From: Microthrixaceae bacterium
GTDB lineage: Bacteria; Actinomycetota; Acidimicrobiia; Acidimicrobiales; Microtrichaceae
DNA: 40,961 nt
Assembly (NCBI GenBank): GCA_020027475.1
Contig: JAHRAZ010000067.1
Span: 1-40,961, forward strand
Reading direction: 5' to 3'
Shown: positions 22,022 through 30,599 of the stretch, in pieces
Numbering within the stretch: the stretch's first letter is position 1
Layout of the letters: the number at the start of each line of letters is the position of its first letter
Notes under the pieces: generated by a model
What the model was told of the DNA's origin: nothing
The model's database searches: none
What the model saw: the letters and a program-made list of their open reading frames with translations, nothing else
Position numbers and translations under genes: made by a program

Positions 22022-23806
22022 ATGAATTCCGCTCCTCCGAAACCCACTGCCCCCACCACATTGCAGCGGTGGTTCCCGATCGCGGTCTGGGGCCGTGCCT
22101 ACAACTGGCGCGGGTTCTTCGGCGCCGACCTGATCGCGGCAGTGAGTGTTGCCGCCTTGTTGATCCCCGAGTCCATGGGATACGCATCGGTGGCCGGAGT
22201 TCCCGCACAGGTCGGCTTGTATGCAGCACCGCTGGCACTGGTCGCATACGCGATGTTCGGCGGCTCGAAGCTGCTGGTCTTCGCCGCCGCCGGTTCGGTC
22301 GCCGCCGTGTCGGCAGGTGTGGTCAGTGGACTCTCGGGCGGCGATCAGTCCACCGCGCTGACCCTCACCGCAGCCCTGGCCTTCGCCTCCGGTGCGGTGT
22401 TCCTGGTCGCGGGACTCGCTCGGATGGGCTGGATCAGCAACTTCATGTCAAAAGCCGTGATGGGCGGCTTCATCATCGGTCTGTCCATCCAGATCATCAT
22501 CGGCCAGTTCGGGAAGCTGTTCGGTGTTGACCAGAGCGGCGACAACACGGTGCAGAAGCTCTGGTCGGTGATATCGGAGTTCGACAAATGGAACTGGACC
22601 GCCACGGCTGTCGGTGTCGGTTCACTGCTGGCCATCTTCGCCATACAGCGTTTCGTCCCGAAACTACCGGCAGCGCTCATCGCGGTGGCAGTGACGTCGG
22701 TGATCGTGGCGGTGTTCGATCCCGACCTCGACCTCGTGGCGAAGATTCCCCAGGGGCTCCCCTCTCCGGGGCTGCCGACAGGCATCGACGGGTCCACCTG
22801 GATCACCCTCCTGCTCGGTGCCGGCGTGGTGGCACTGGTCGGATTCTCCGAAGGTTGGGGAGCGTCGACAGCAGTGGCAGCCAAGACACACGACCAACTG
22901 AACACGGATCAGGAGTTCCGGGCCTACGGATTCGGCCAGTTCGGTGCAGGTCTGCTCGGCGGCATGGTCGTGACGGGGAGCCTCAGCAAGACGTCTGCGG
23001 CAGAAGCTGCCGGCGCGAAGACACAGATGTCGAATCTGATACTTGCCGGGCTGGTGCTGCTGACACTGGCTTTCCTGGCTCCCGCCTTTCAATGGCTGCC
23101 GGAGACCGTGCTGGCCGCCATCGTCATCAACGCCATGTGGAGTTCGGCGAGTCCCCACAAGCTTCAGGTGTTGTGGAAAGTCGATAAGGTCGATTTCTCC
23201 CTCGGGCTGATCACCTTGATCGCCGTCCTCCTCGTGGGCCTGCTGCCCGCGATGGTCACGGGCATCGTCCTCTCCATCGTCTACATGGTGTACCGGGTCA
23301 GCTTCCCGGGGCGCGCGGTGCTCGGCCAGCTTCCGGACAGTGGGGACTTCGTCGCCAAGAGCTGGATGTACGGTCGTCGACACGGCCGGATCGACAACGA
23401 GGCACAAGCAGTTCCGGGCGTCATCGTCTACCGATTCTCGGCACCGCTGATCTTCTCCAACGCCACGGCCTTCACCAACACCGGGAAAGCGATCCTCATC
23501 GAAGCGGCGGCGAAGGAGGGTCTCCCACGCAGACTCGTGATCGACTTCGAGGAGGTGTTCCTGGTGGACGCAACGGGCGCAGCCGCAGTAACAGCCCTGT
23601 TCGAATATGCAGGGCGTTATGGCGTCGAACTCGTTCTGGCCCGGGTGCACTCGGCCGCCCACGAACTTCTCATGGCGACGGGTGTCATCGACGCAGTCGG
23701 CGAAAAGCGGATCTATGGCACCATCCGCGGCGCAGTGGCGGCCGGACACACACAACCGGCGGATCCGACCGGCACTGATTCCAAGACTGACACTGATTCC
23801 AAGTGA
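22022..23806 (+). CDS. SulP family anion permease with STAS domain
   Basis: A 594-residue transporter of the SLC26/SulP family. The family signature near the N-terminus ('DLIAAVSVAALLIPESMGYASVAGVPAQVGLYAA') is clear, followed by about a dozen hydrophobic spans and the 'SLSKTSAAEAAGAKTQMSN' segment of the anion site. A cytoplasmic STAS domain runs from about residue 450 to 570 ('VIVYRFSAPLIFSNAT', 'LVIDFEEVFLVDATGAAAV'). Substrate could be sulfate, bicarbonate or another anion; sulfate is favoured only by the shared motif with the sulfatase. The C-terminus ends in TDSKTDTDSK, encoded by an 18-bp duplication. It is divergent from DUF1269. Confidence 0.92.
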   Translation: MNSAPPKPTAPTTLQRWFPIAVWGRAYNWRGFFGADLIAAVSVAALLIPESMGYASVAGVPAQVGLYAAPLALVAYAMFGGSKLLVFAAAGSVAAVSAGVVSGLSGGDQSTALTLTAALAFASGAVFLVAGLARMGWISNFMSKAVMGGFIIGLSIQIIIGQFGKLFGVDQSGDNTVQKLWSVISEFDKWNWTATAVGVGSLLAIFAIQRFVPKLPAALIAVAVTSVIVAVFDPDLDLVAKIPQGLPSPGLPTGIDGSTWITLLLGAGVVALVGFSEGWGASTAVAAKTHDQLNTDQEFRAYGFGQFGAGLLGGMVVTGSLSKTSAAEAAGAKTQMSNLILAGLVLLTLAFLAPAFQWLPETVLAAIVINAMWSSASPHKLQVLWKVDKVDFSLGLITLIAVLLVGLLPAMVTGIVLSIVYMVYRVSFPGRAVLGQLPDSGDFVAKSWMYGRRHGRIDNEAQAVPGVIVYRFSAPLIFSNATAFTNTGKAILIEAAAKEGLPRRLVIDFEEVFLVDATGAAAVTALFEYAGRYGVELVLARVHSAAHELLMATGVIDAVGEKRIYGTIRGAVAAGHTQPADPTGTDSKTDTDSK

Positions 23807-23838
23807 AGGAACCCAACCGCCGACAGAAGGAACCCAAC
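23774..23838. repeat. Tandem repeats across the SulP stop codon
   Basis: An 18-bp unit starting actgattccaag occurs at 23774-23791 and 23792-23809 and encodes the last SulP residues. After the stop a 13-bp word, gaaggaacccaac, occurs at 23805-23817 and 23826-23838. The two repeat families overlap by a few bases. Confidence 0.7.
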
Positions 23839-23874
23839 TGACGGCGCAGGAGCAGTTTGTGTCAGAAGCTCGTG

Positions 23875-24981
23875 TCAGAGCTGTCGACTGGGGTGCGTTC
23901 TGAGCGTTTCCGATGGACATTCGCCCCAGATATCCGCATACCGTTCAGCGAAGCGACCGAGGTGCCCGATGCCGAGCTCGACAGCCACTTCCGTCACGGA
24001 TGAGATTTCGGAGTCGTCGGCCGCGAGCAACGCCCGCGCAAGGTTGAGGCGGCGGAGGCGGAAGAATTCACCGGGTGACAAGTCGAAGGTGTCTGCGAAC
24101 GCATACCGCAGCCGTCGCTCCGACGTATGAGCCACTGTGGACAGCTCGGGGATCGACGGAATGCGCCCGATGGTCTCCACATGGTCGATACACGTGAAAA
24201 CAATTTTCCGACTATCGACATGTCGGCGCCCCGTGCCACCACTCACTTGATCGTCATCGGACAACAGGCCGACCAGAGCAGTCAGTACGTTCGAAGCCGC
24301 GGATGAGTCGCTGTACTCGGATTCGAGACCGATCGAGAACTTGCTCAGCGTCTTCACCAGCAGGCCATCCGGGAGCGGGCCTTCCAGTTCGGCAACCACA
24401 CCGCTCTCCGGAAGCTCGACACGCCGTTGGAGCTGGTCTGCCGTTTTCTCGATGTCTCGACAAGCCACGAGGGCAAATGAACACTCGAGGCCACTGTGGC
24501 TGATGCCGGTGTGATCGGATCCGGGACCATACAGAAGGACGGTTCCCGGGACGAGATCAACACCGGACCACCGACTCCCCGGAGGTGCGGAAGTGATCAG
24601 GGCGACAACAACGAAATCGTCAGCGATGGTCGTCCGGCCCACAACCGGAAACCCGACTGAGCAGGCGAACATCGCCACGTCATTCATCTCGAGTGTGGAA
24701 ACGGCGTTGGGACCGCTGCCGAGGCCGGTGCGGACAGCCTCGATGTGAACCCCGGACAGTGCACTGGCGTATCCATCCACTTCGTCCACAACAACCAGCC
24801 GCGACGTCGGGCACCGGCTGACCTCTGGCCCGTCTGGCGAGCGCTCAGGGACAGCCATCCCGGCCGGAGGCAGGCGCTCAATCAGAGGTAGGCGACCGGC
24901 CGACCCCCGGTTATCGGATCTCCGGATCTTGGTAGAGTTCACGTCCAAGACCTTACCGAAACCCTGCCGATCCCACCGCAT
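23875..24981 (-). CDS. AraC family transcriptional regulator
   Basis: A 368-residue regulator. The N-terminal part resembles the cupin-like sensing domain of AraC-type proteins that bind the ligand of catabolic operons ('DLVPGTVLLYGPGSDHTG'). The C-terminal 100 residues are a double helix-turn-helix: 'SIPELSTVAHTSERRLRYAFADTFDLSPGEFFRLRRLNLARALL', then 'SVTEVAVELGIGHLGRFAERYADIWGECPSETLR'. The ATG at 24981 is supported by GGAGGGG nine bases upstream. A Met 41 codons later has no such site. A three-copy palindrome lies 69 bp upstream. The target genes are unknown; the neighbouring DUF7064-like gene is a candidate. Confidence 0.9.
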   Translation of the reverse strand: MRWDRQGFGKVLDVNSTKIRRSDNRGSAGRLPLIERLPPAGMAVPERSPDGPEVSRCPTSRLVVVDEVDGYASALSGVHIEAVRTGLGSGPNAVSTLEMNDVAMFACSVGFPVVGRTTIADDFVVVALITSAPPGSRWSGVDLVPGTVLLYGPGSDHTGISHSGLECSFALVACRDIEKTADQLQRRVELPESGVVAELEGPLPDGLLVKTLSKFSIGLESEYSDSSAASNVLTALVGLLSDDDQVSGGTGRRHVDSRKIVFTCIDHVETIGRIPSIPELSTVAHTSERRLRYAFADTFDLSPGEFFRLRRLNLARALLAADDSEISSVTEVAVELGIGHLGRFAERYADIWGECPSETLRTHPSRQL

Positions 24982-25049
24982 GAAGCCGATCCCCTCCGCA
25001 TGACCTGCGCATGAACCTGCGCCCTGCCCGGGAGAAGCCCACCTGTCGC

Positions 25050-25097
25050 TTCTGTGATGGTCAGGTCGCGCTTTTGCGCGACCTGACCATCACAGAA
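25050..25097. repeat. 48-bp palindromic element, copy 1
   Basis: Left arm 25050-25071, loop TTTT (25072-25075), right arm 25076-25097: 22 perfect base pairs. The arm begins TTCTGTGATGG and ends GTCGCGC. It lies 41 bases downstream of the DUF7064-like gene and upstream of the AraC gene, both minus strand. Arms are identical in copies 2 and 3. It has no T-run after the stem. Confidence 0.9.
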
Positions 25098-25137
25098 CCC
25101 CGTTGTCGTCGCGGATGACCGTCAACTCCGTTGGGTA

Positions 25138-26064
25138 CTAGCTGGGCGGAGGCTGATTCCACTCGATCCATCCCCCACCGGTGCGGCCGTCAGCGGCGTC
25201 GAAACGGACCAGGGCCCGTGGGAATCGGTCCAGACGCCCGTCGTCGGGATGGACCAATCCCACCGGCGAGAAAGCCAGTGGAGTCACCTTCAGGTCGAGA
25301 TCCGCAAATCCGAGCCGCGACGATTCGGGCAGGCGCTCACGACCTTCAGTTGTCTCCAACCGCACCTGGTCGTAGTCCAGCATTTCGGAACCTTCACCTG
25401 GCATCTCGTAGGCAACGCCCCAGTCATCACCGGGGAAGATTCCCGCGAGCGTATGGAAGCGAGTGGAGTCCTCGAGTCTGCCTGCACTCCAGCACCACTC
25501 GTTGGCCCACCAGTCACGCGGAGATCCCCACGAATGGTCACGTTGACCCCAACCATTCACGCTGATCCGCTCGTCACCCACCATCACCACACCCTGCACC
25601 GAGCACGGGATCTCATAACGTGGAGTGACCGGAGGCCACATGTAGGCATTGCGGTCGGTGACAAAATCCAACTCGAGACCAAAGGGCACCCGCTCGCCGC
25701 GCATGTCGCCGTAGGTGTCGGCCGGGTCGTCCAGAGCGAGTGCGAACGCCTCGAGGTTCACCGACATGTGTTCGAGTGGAACCTCCACGGTGTGATCTGC
25801 CCAGAGGCCGTCATGGCGAATCTCCAGTGAACCGGCCGTGGGCATCTGCACATCATGATCGATGACCGTGACGAGTTGGCGACCCTCCCCGACGAGGCAG
25901 GCCCAGTACCAGACCTTGCCCAGGTTCGGATACAAACCAATCCGTACGTAGCCGCCCAGCGACAAGTCCTCCGTGAACCAGTCGAAGTAGTAGGACTCGT
26001 TCCAGAGCTGGATCTCGGGATCGGGAGTGTGGCGGGCTTCATCGGCTGGATCGACCTCAGGCAT
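25138..26064 (-). CDS. DUF7064-like (CrtC-like fold) protein of unknown function
   Basis: A 308-residue protein resembling the uncharacterised actinobacterial family that carries the motif 'GWGQRDHSWGSPRDWW' (here about residues 170-185). That motif and the beta-rich pattern recall the DUF7064/DUF7065 and hydroxyneurosporene synthase (CrtC)-like beta-barrels. 'ELDFVTDRNAYMWPP' and 'GLVHPDDGRLDRFPRALVRFD' are other conserved-looking segments. Trp and Asp content is high. No signal peptide. A hydrophobic-substrate or lipid role is possible but not shown. The ATG start is only about 33 bases from the divergent SCP2-domain gene, so the two promoters must overlap. Confidence 0.7.
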   Translation of the reverse strand: MPEVDPADEARHTPDPEIQLWNESYYFDWFTEDLSLGGYVRIGLYPNLGKVWYWACLVGEGRQLVTVIDHDVQMPTAGSLEIRHDGLWADHTVEVPLEHMSVNLEAFALALDDPADTYGDMRGERVPFGLELDFVTDRNAYMWPPVTPRYEIPCSVQGVVMVGDERISVNGWGQRDHSWGSPRDWWANEWCWSAGRLEDSTRFHTLAGIFPGDDWGVAYEMPGEGSEMLDYDQVRLETTEGRERLPESSRLGFADLDLKVTPLAFSPVGLVHPDDGRLDRFPRALVRFDAADGRTGGGWIEWNQPPPS

Positions 26065-26097
26065 CTGACCATTGTGCCAAACAAGTATCCTTTCGGC

Positions 26098-26472
26098 GTG
26101 CAGTACCTGAGCGAATCGTGGTTGGAAGCGGCCGACAAGGCCCTGGGCGGGATGGATGTGGGCACACCCGAGAGGCTGGCGGTTTCCTATGAAGTGACGG
26201 GCGCACCCCAGGGCAAGGTGAAGTACGCCCTGATTGCGGAATCCGGAAGTGTCTCCCTGAACCCGGGTGTCGTCTCCGACCCCGACGCCACCATGACCCT
26301 CGACTACGACACTGCCGCAGAGATCACCCGAGGTGAGATCTCCCCACAGGCAGCGTTCATGCAGGGGCGACTCAAGCTTGGCGGCGACGTGCTGGTACTG
26401 ATCGACCGGGCGCGCGACCTGGCATCAATCGGCGACGCCCTCGCAGGCCTCCGCAGTGAAACCGAATTCTAG
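26098..26472 (+). CDS. SCP2 sterol-binding domain protein
   Basis: A 124-residue single-domain SCP2 protein that could bind or carry lipids or acyl-CoA. The pattern 'YALIAESGSVSLNPG', 'PDATMTLDYDTAAEITRGEISPQAAFMQGRLKLGGD' matches the SCP2 core, with the 'FMQGRLKLGGD' segment diagnostic. Start choice is awkward. GTG 26098 has no ribosome binding site, but TATCCT sits at 26086-26091, twelve to seven bases before it, as expected for a leaderless message. GTG 26074 is an alternative. It diverges from the DUF7064-like gene at very short distance, so the two may be co-regulated. Confidence 0.85.
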   Translation: MQYLSESWLEAADKALGGMDVGTPERLAVSYEVTGAPQGKVKYALIAESGSVSLNPGVVSDPDATMTLDYDTAAEITRGEISPQAAFMQGRLKLGGDVLVLIDRARDLASIGDALAGLRSETEF

Positions 26473-26738
26473 ATTCGGATTCGGATTCGGATTCAGACCG
26501 GGACACCTGTTGACTCACCGCGCAGGCGCCGGCCCAACACTGCTTGACCGGGCATTGGCTGACCGGTGTGTGGCTGACCGGGTACTGGCCGATCGAGCAC
26601 TGGCTGATCAGGCATTGGCTGACCGGACATTGGCCTACCGAGCGACGAATCACCTGGCCACGAGAGCGCACCAACCAAGCAGGCTGACCATGATCCAGTC
26701 CGGCACCGCCGGAGCGGACCGATTCGGGCAGGGACGCG
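26473..26738. repeat. Repeat-rich gap before the Fpg-like gene
   Basis: A 266-bp gap. Near its left end a 6-bp repeat (attcgg, three or more copies, from about 26474) follows the SCP2 stop. A regular 15-bp array at 26545-26634 is listed separately. No ribosome binding site is followed by a recognisable coding sequence, although the frame over the array is open on both strands. Confidence 0.6.
26545..26634. repeat. Six-unit 15-bp tandem array
   Basis: Units start at 26545, 26560, 26575, 26590, 26605 and 26620. Consensus tgaccgggcattggc; each differs from it at one to four bases. On the plus strand the array can be read as repeated Ala-Leu-Ala-Asp-Arg, resembling pentapeptide repeats, but there is no start signal or hydrophobic-core pattern to make it a gene. 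Confidence 0.9.
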
Positions 26739-27578
26739 GTGCCTGAACTACCGGAGGTTCAGGCGCACGCCGAGCGTCTCACCGAGTCGCACGCCGGGGC
26801 CATGCTGCAACGGTTCGAGCCGATCACCTTCACCGCACTCAAGACCGCTGAAGTGAATCCCCGCGATGCGGTGGATCTGCCCTTCGACGGGTTCAGCCGC
26901 AGAGGCAAATTCCTCATCGCCACCTTCGGACCAGTCCGGTTCGTGATCCACCTCATGCAGGGTGGCCGACTGAAACCCGATGAGAAGCTGAGTGCAAAAC
27001 CACGCAATGGCATTGCCCGCTGGCGCTTCAAGGGCGACTTGCCGGCGCTTCTGCTCACTGAGGCCGGCAAGGAACACAAGGCCGGCGTGTGGGTGTTCAA
27101 CGAGGATCCGAACGAACTCGAACCGCTGAGCAAGCTCGGCCCCGACGCCGACCGGATCACCCGCGGCGAACTATCCACCGCTCTGGTCGAGAGGAACCAA
27201 CGCGTCCATGGATTCCTGCGAGACCAACGACACATTGCAGGCCTTGGCCGGATGCTGGCAAACGAGATCTGTCACCGGGGGAAACTCTCGCCGTTTGCGA
27301 TGAGCGCCAAGCTCAACGAGGTGCAGGTGGATGCCTTGGCACGGGCGATTGCCGACTGTGTCGCTGATGCCCTTGCGTTCGAGCGATCGCTCAGCGAGAT
27401 GTCGAAGTCAGCAGAGCGACCCGGCAACGTTCATCGCCGCAAGGGCGCTGAATGTCCCGTGTGCGGTGACACAATCCGTGCGGTGGAGTACAACGCCTAT
27501 GAGGTCGACTACTGCGCGACGTGTCAGACCGCCGGGAAGGTGCTCGCCGACAACACCACCAGCAAGTTCCTCAAATGA
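26739..27578 (+). CDS. Fpg/Nei-like DNA glycosylase
   Basis: A 279-residue DNA glycosylase/AP lyase of the formamidopyrimidine family. The N-terminus is the catalytic MPELPEV (Pro2, Glu3), and Lys57 is in 'RRGKF'. The helix-two-turn-helix region is 'HIAGLGRMLANEICHRGKLSP'. The C-terminal zinc finger has four Cys in 'CPVCGDT' and 'YCATCQT'. In typical Fpg an Arg in the finger (GR-T-YC) contacts DNA; here the segment reads 'YNAYEVDYCATC', so that Arg is missing, as in an Fpg-like subfamily. The start is GTG 26739, which gives the exact catalytic N-terminus after Met removal. A single gene on the plus strand. Confidence 0.9.
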   Translation: MPELPEVQAHAERLTESHAGAMLQRFEPITFTALKTAEVNPRDAVDLPFDGFSRRGKFLIATFGPVRFVIHLMQGGRLKPDEKLSAKPRNGIARWRFKGDLPALLLTEAGKEHKAGVWVFNEDPNELEPLSKLGPDADRITRGELSTALVERNQRVHGFLRDQRHIAGLGRMLANEICHRGKLSPFAMSAKLNEVQVDALARAIADCVADALAFERSLSEMSKSAERPGNVHRRKGAECPVCGDTIRAVEYNAYEVDYCATCQTAGKVLADNTTSKFLK

Positions 27579-27714
27579 CCCGGTGGCGCAGCCAACCCAG
27601 ACCCGCGACCAACCCGGTCCCGCGACAACGGTTCCACCGCCAATTGCTGAATTCCGGTGCTTCCGTCGCGGTCAGCCAGAACCGACGCACCGGAGAACCG
27701 AGAGACTCTGGACC

Positions 27715-28704
27715 TCAGATCAGGCCGAGTTCGGCCACCGCGTCGCGCTCGGCAGCCAGTTCTGCCACCGAGGCATCAATGCGGGCACGAGAGAACTCGT
27801 TGATCTCCAAGCCCTCAACGATGGAGTACTCACCATCGGAGCACACACACGGGAATGAAGAGATCAGGCCCTCGGGGACTCCGTAGGAACCATCTGAGGG
27901 TATGGCCATCGAGACCCAATCGCCCTCGGGGGTTCCCAACTGCCAACTGCGAATGTGATCAATGGCAGCATTGGCGGCCGAAGCGGCGGAACTTGCTCCA
28001 CGAGCTTCGATCACCGCAGCACCACGTTTGGCGACGGTCGGGATGAACTCGTTCTCGATCCAGGCCTGATCGTTGACCACCGCGGCGGCGTTCTTGCCGT
28101 TGACCTCGGCATGGAACAGGTCCGGGTACTGGGTGGTGGAGTGATTGCCCCAGATCGTCATCTTCTTCACGTCGCTGTCGGCAACATCGAGGTGATCGGA
28201 CAACTGCGCCATTGCCCTGTTGTGATCCAGGCGGGTCATTGCAGTGAACCGGCCGGGATCGAGGCCATCTGCATTGTTCATGGCGATCAGAGAGTTGGTG
28301 TTGGCGGGATTGCCCACAACGAGAATCTTGACGTCGCGTCGGGCGGAACGCCCGAGGGCCGCACCCTGTGGCTTGAAAATGCCGCCGTTGGCGCTCAGGA
28401 GATCGGAACGCTCCATGCCGGCCTTGCGAGGCATTGCACCCACAAGAAGCGCAACGTCGGCATCACCGAACGCGACGTCCGCGTCGTCGGTCTCAACCAT
28501 GTCGGCTAGCAGTGGGAAGGCGCAGTCATCGAGTTCCATGCCGACACCCTTGAGGGCGTCAAGCGCCGGAGTGATCTCGAGCATTTGGAGGATCACCGGC
28601 TGGTCCGGTCCCAACATGGCACCACTGGCAATGCGAAAGAGAAGGGAATAACCGATCTGGCCGGCGGCACCGGTAACGGCGACTCGAAGCGGAGTTGTGG
28701 ACAC
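27715..28704 (-). CDS. mdh: Malate dehydrogenase
   Basis: A 329-residue NAD-dependent malate dehydrogenase of the cytosolic-type (two-domain LDH/MDH superfamily, about 330 residues). NAD binding is in '[18 protein letters not shown]' at residues 8-25, the mobile loop has '[13 protein letters not shown]', and 'GNPANTNS' and 'TRLDHNRA' are the substrate and NAD segments. Catalytic His is in '[11 protein letters not shown]' at about residue 190. It interconverts malate and oxaloacetate in the TCA cycle. The start is GTG with TTAGGAGA eight bases upstream. It is convergent with the Fpg-like gene, and the ABC exporter gene ends 101 bp upstream. Confidence 0.95.
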   Translation of the reverse strand: MSTTPLRVAVTGAAGQIGYSLLFRIASGAMLGPDQPVILQMLEITPALDALKGVGMELDDCAFPLLADMVETDDADVAFGDADVALLVGAMPRKAGMERSDLLSANGGIFKPQGAALGRSARRDVKILVVGNPANTNSLIAMNNADGLDPGRFTAMTRLDHNRAMAQLSDHLDVADSDVKKMTIWGNHSTTQYPDLFHAEVNGKNAAAVVNDQAWIENEFIPTVAKRGAAVIEARGASSAASAANAAIDHIRSWQLGTPEGDWVSMAIPSDGSYGVPEGLISSFPCVCSDGEYSIVEGLEINEFSRARIDASVAELAAERDAVAELGLI

Positions 28705-28805
28705 TGGATCTCCTAAGGGGATGCGAATTGGGGCGCCATCAAGGTGCCCTGAACGGCTTCCAATCTACCGACCGCGGACCGGGTTGAGAAAATGGGAACT
28801 GCCGA

Positions 28806-30599
28806 TCAGGTATCGGCGCGGGTATTGCCGATCCAGCTCTCGTACAATCCGCCGTAGATCCCGCCCGCGGCCACCAATTCATCGTGGGTACCCTGCTGGA
28901 CCACTCGACCGGCGTCGAACACGATCACTCGGTCGGCAGCCTCCGCTGTGCTGAGGCGGTGGGCGATGCTCACCGTGGTGCGGCCTTGCGCCAGACGCGT
29001 CAGCGCCTGACCAAGCTTGCGTTCGGTTTCGGGGTCGATCGCCGATGTCGCCTCGTCGAGAATCAACAGGCCCGGATCAGCAAGTTGTGCTCTGGCCAGA
29101 GCCACGAGCTGACGCTCACCCACCGACAGGGCGTCGCCGCGCTCCCCGACTCCTGTGTCGAGACCATGTGGCAACGAGTTCACCCATTCGAGGAGACCGA
29201 GTGCGTCGAATGCAGCCCGGATTTCATCATCGCTTGAGTCCGGGCGACCGAATCGAACGTTTTCGAGGATCGTGTTGTTGAACAAGAAGCCGTCCTGGGG
29301 AACGAGTCGCACAGCAGTAGCCCGTTGGGTGCGGCCGACAGTTCGCATGTCGAGGCCACCCACCCGCACGGTTCCTTCAGTGGGATCGGCCAGTCGACAC
29401 AACAGCTTTGCCAGCGTGGACTTGCCGGAGCCGGTTTCGCCCACGATCGCCACGTTCAAACCCGCGTCGAAATCGAGGTTCACATCGAGAAGAACCGGCT
29501 CATCCACCTGATAAGAGAAGCCAACGTGGTCCACTTCCACGGCCAGTGCTCCCGGGGGCAGAACCTCGCTGTATTCGGGTTCAACCACGTCGATCGGCTC
29601 GTCGAGCAGCCCGAGAACCTTGTTCCAACCCGCCAGTGCGGTCTGGGTCTGATCAAGCACTTCGCCGATTTCGGCGATCGGCTGAACGATCAGGTTGGTG
29701 ATGAACAGACATGCAACCAACGTGCCTGCCGCCATGCCCCAGCCGGGTCCGAACCAGGCGCCCATTCCCACCACGGTCGCCAGGGCGAATCCGCTGAACA
29801 CGTCGGATACCGGGAACATGATGGCGAAGTAGAAGCGGGCCACAAGCTGGGTTCGGTACTGCTTCTCGATCGATTCGTGAAGCTCGCGGCGTGTGCGGCG
29901 GATTGCGCCGTAGGACCGCAGCACGCGAATGCCGCCAACTGTCTCCGAGATCTCCGAGAGCGTGTCGGCAACCCGGTTTCGATGATCGTCATAAGCGCGC
30001 AGCTGGTGGCGCTGGACGAAGCGCATCACCGGAATGACCGGCAGCAGGACCGCAGTGACCAGGAGTGCCAGTTGCCATTGGTAAACAGCCATCACGGCCA
30101 CTGCCACCACGATCATCGTGGAGTTGACCACCCAGGAGATCGCACCCCATGAGGCGAATTGGGCGAGCATCTCGATGTCGGAGGTGACTCGGGCCACCAA
30201 CACGCCACGCTTGGCATCGGCGTGGTGCGCCAAGCTCAGTTTGTGCACATAACCGAACGCCCTCTTGCGGAGTCCCAGCAACACGGCTTCAGCGGTTGTC
30301 AGCAGTCGCAGAAGGGTGATTCTGTCCAGCACCGCGAGTGCCATGATGGCGAGCGCGGCAGCCGCGCAAGCCCAGCCGATGAAAGTCCAGTCGGGCCCCG
30401 AATCGGTGAATCCCTTGTCGAGGATCTGCTGGATCGCAACCGGAACAACCAATCGGCCCGCTGCAGCAACCAGAGCGAAGCTGACTGAGGCGACAAAACC
30501 CTTTCGCAGCTCCGGGGACTTCTTCACTCCACGCCTGAGCACATCCAGCGCTTTGACCTCGACTGCGGCGGATTCCTCGGGTTGACGGGTAGTGGTCAT
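28806..30599 (-). CDS. ABC exporter half-transporter, catalytic-Glu subunit
   Basis: A 597-residue fused permease/ATPase. The N-terminal six-helix exporter domain runs to about residue 330. Then come Walker A GETGSGKS (about 385), a divergent signature LSVGERQ (about 490) where LSGGQ is usual, Walker B 'LLILDEATSAID' (about 508) with the catalytic Glu, and the H-loop in 'SIAHRLST'. It forms an asymmetric heterodimer with the product of the overlapping upstream gene. Its start ATG overlaps that gene's stop (ATGA), so the two are made in equal amounts. Substrate unknown: a multidrug or lipid exporter is usual for this family. Confidence 0.92.
   Translation of the reverse strand: MTTTRQPEESAAVEVKALDVLRRGVKKSPELRKGFVASVSFALVAAAGRLVVPVAIQQILDKGFTDSGPDWTFIGWACAAAALAIMALAVLDRITLLRLLTTAEAVLLGLRKRAFGYVHKLSLAHHADAKRGVLVARVTSDIEMLAQFASWGAISWVVNSTMIVVAVAVMAVYQWQLALLVTAVLLPVIPVMRFVQRHQLRAYDDHRNRVADTLSEISETVGGIRVLRSYGAIRRTRRELHESIEKQYRTQLVARFYFAIMFPVSDVFSGFALATVVGMGAWFGPGWGMAAGTLVACLFITNLIVQPIAEIGEVLDQTQTALAGWNKVLGLLDEPIDVVEPEYSEVLPPGALAVEVDHVGFSYQVDEPVLLDVNLDFDAGLNVAIVGETGSGKSTLAKLLCRLADPTEGTVRVGGLDMRTVGRTQRATAVRLVPQDGFLFNNTILENVRFGRPDSSDDEIRAAFDALGLLEWVNSLPHGLDTGVGERGDALSVGERQLVALARAQLADPGLLILDEATSAIDPETERKLGQALTRLAQGRTTVSIAHRLSTAEAADRVIVFDAGRVVQQGTHDELVAAGGIYGGLYESWIGNTRADT

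Noticed and set aside
21639-22025. A plus-strand ORF of 128 codons before SulP
   Set aside because: No ribosome binding site, composition like spacer DNA, and it contains one of the 18-bp motif copies.
22664-23920. A long minus-strand frame opposite SulP
   Set aside because: Shadow of the SulP gene, rich in His, Arg and Cys, and with no family motif.
26545-26634. A CRISPR array
   Set aside because: Units are 15 bp without unique spacers, and no cas gene is in the window. The same applies to all other arrays.
26456-26746. A pentapeptide-repeat protein gene over the 15-bp array
   Set aside because: No ribosome binding site, it overlaps the end of the SCP2 gene and the Fpg start, and the reading is a by-product of a 15-bp period.
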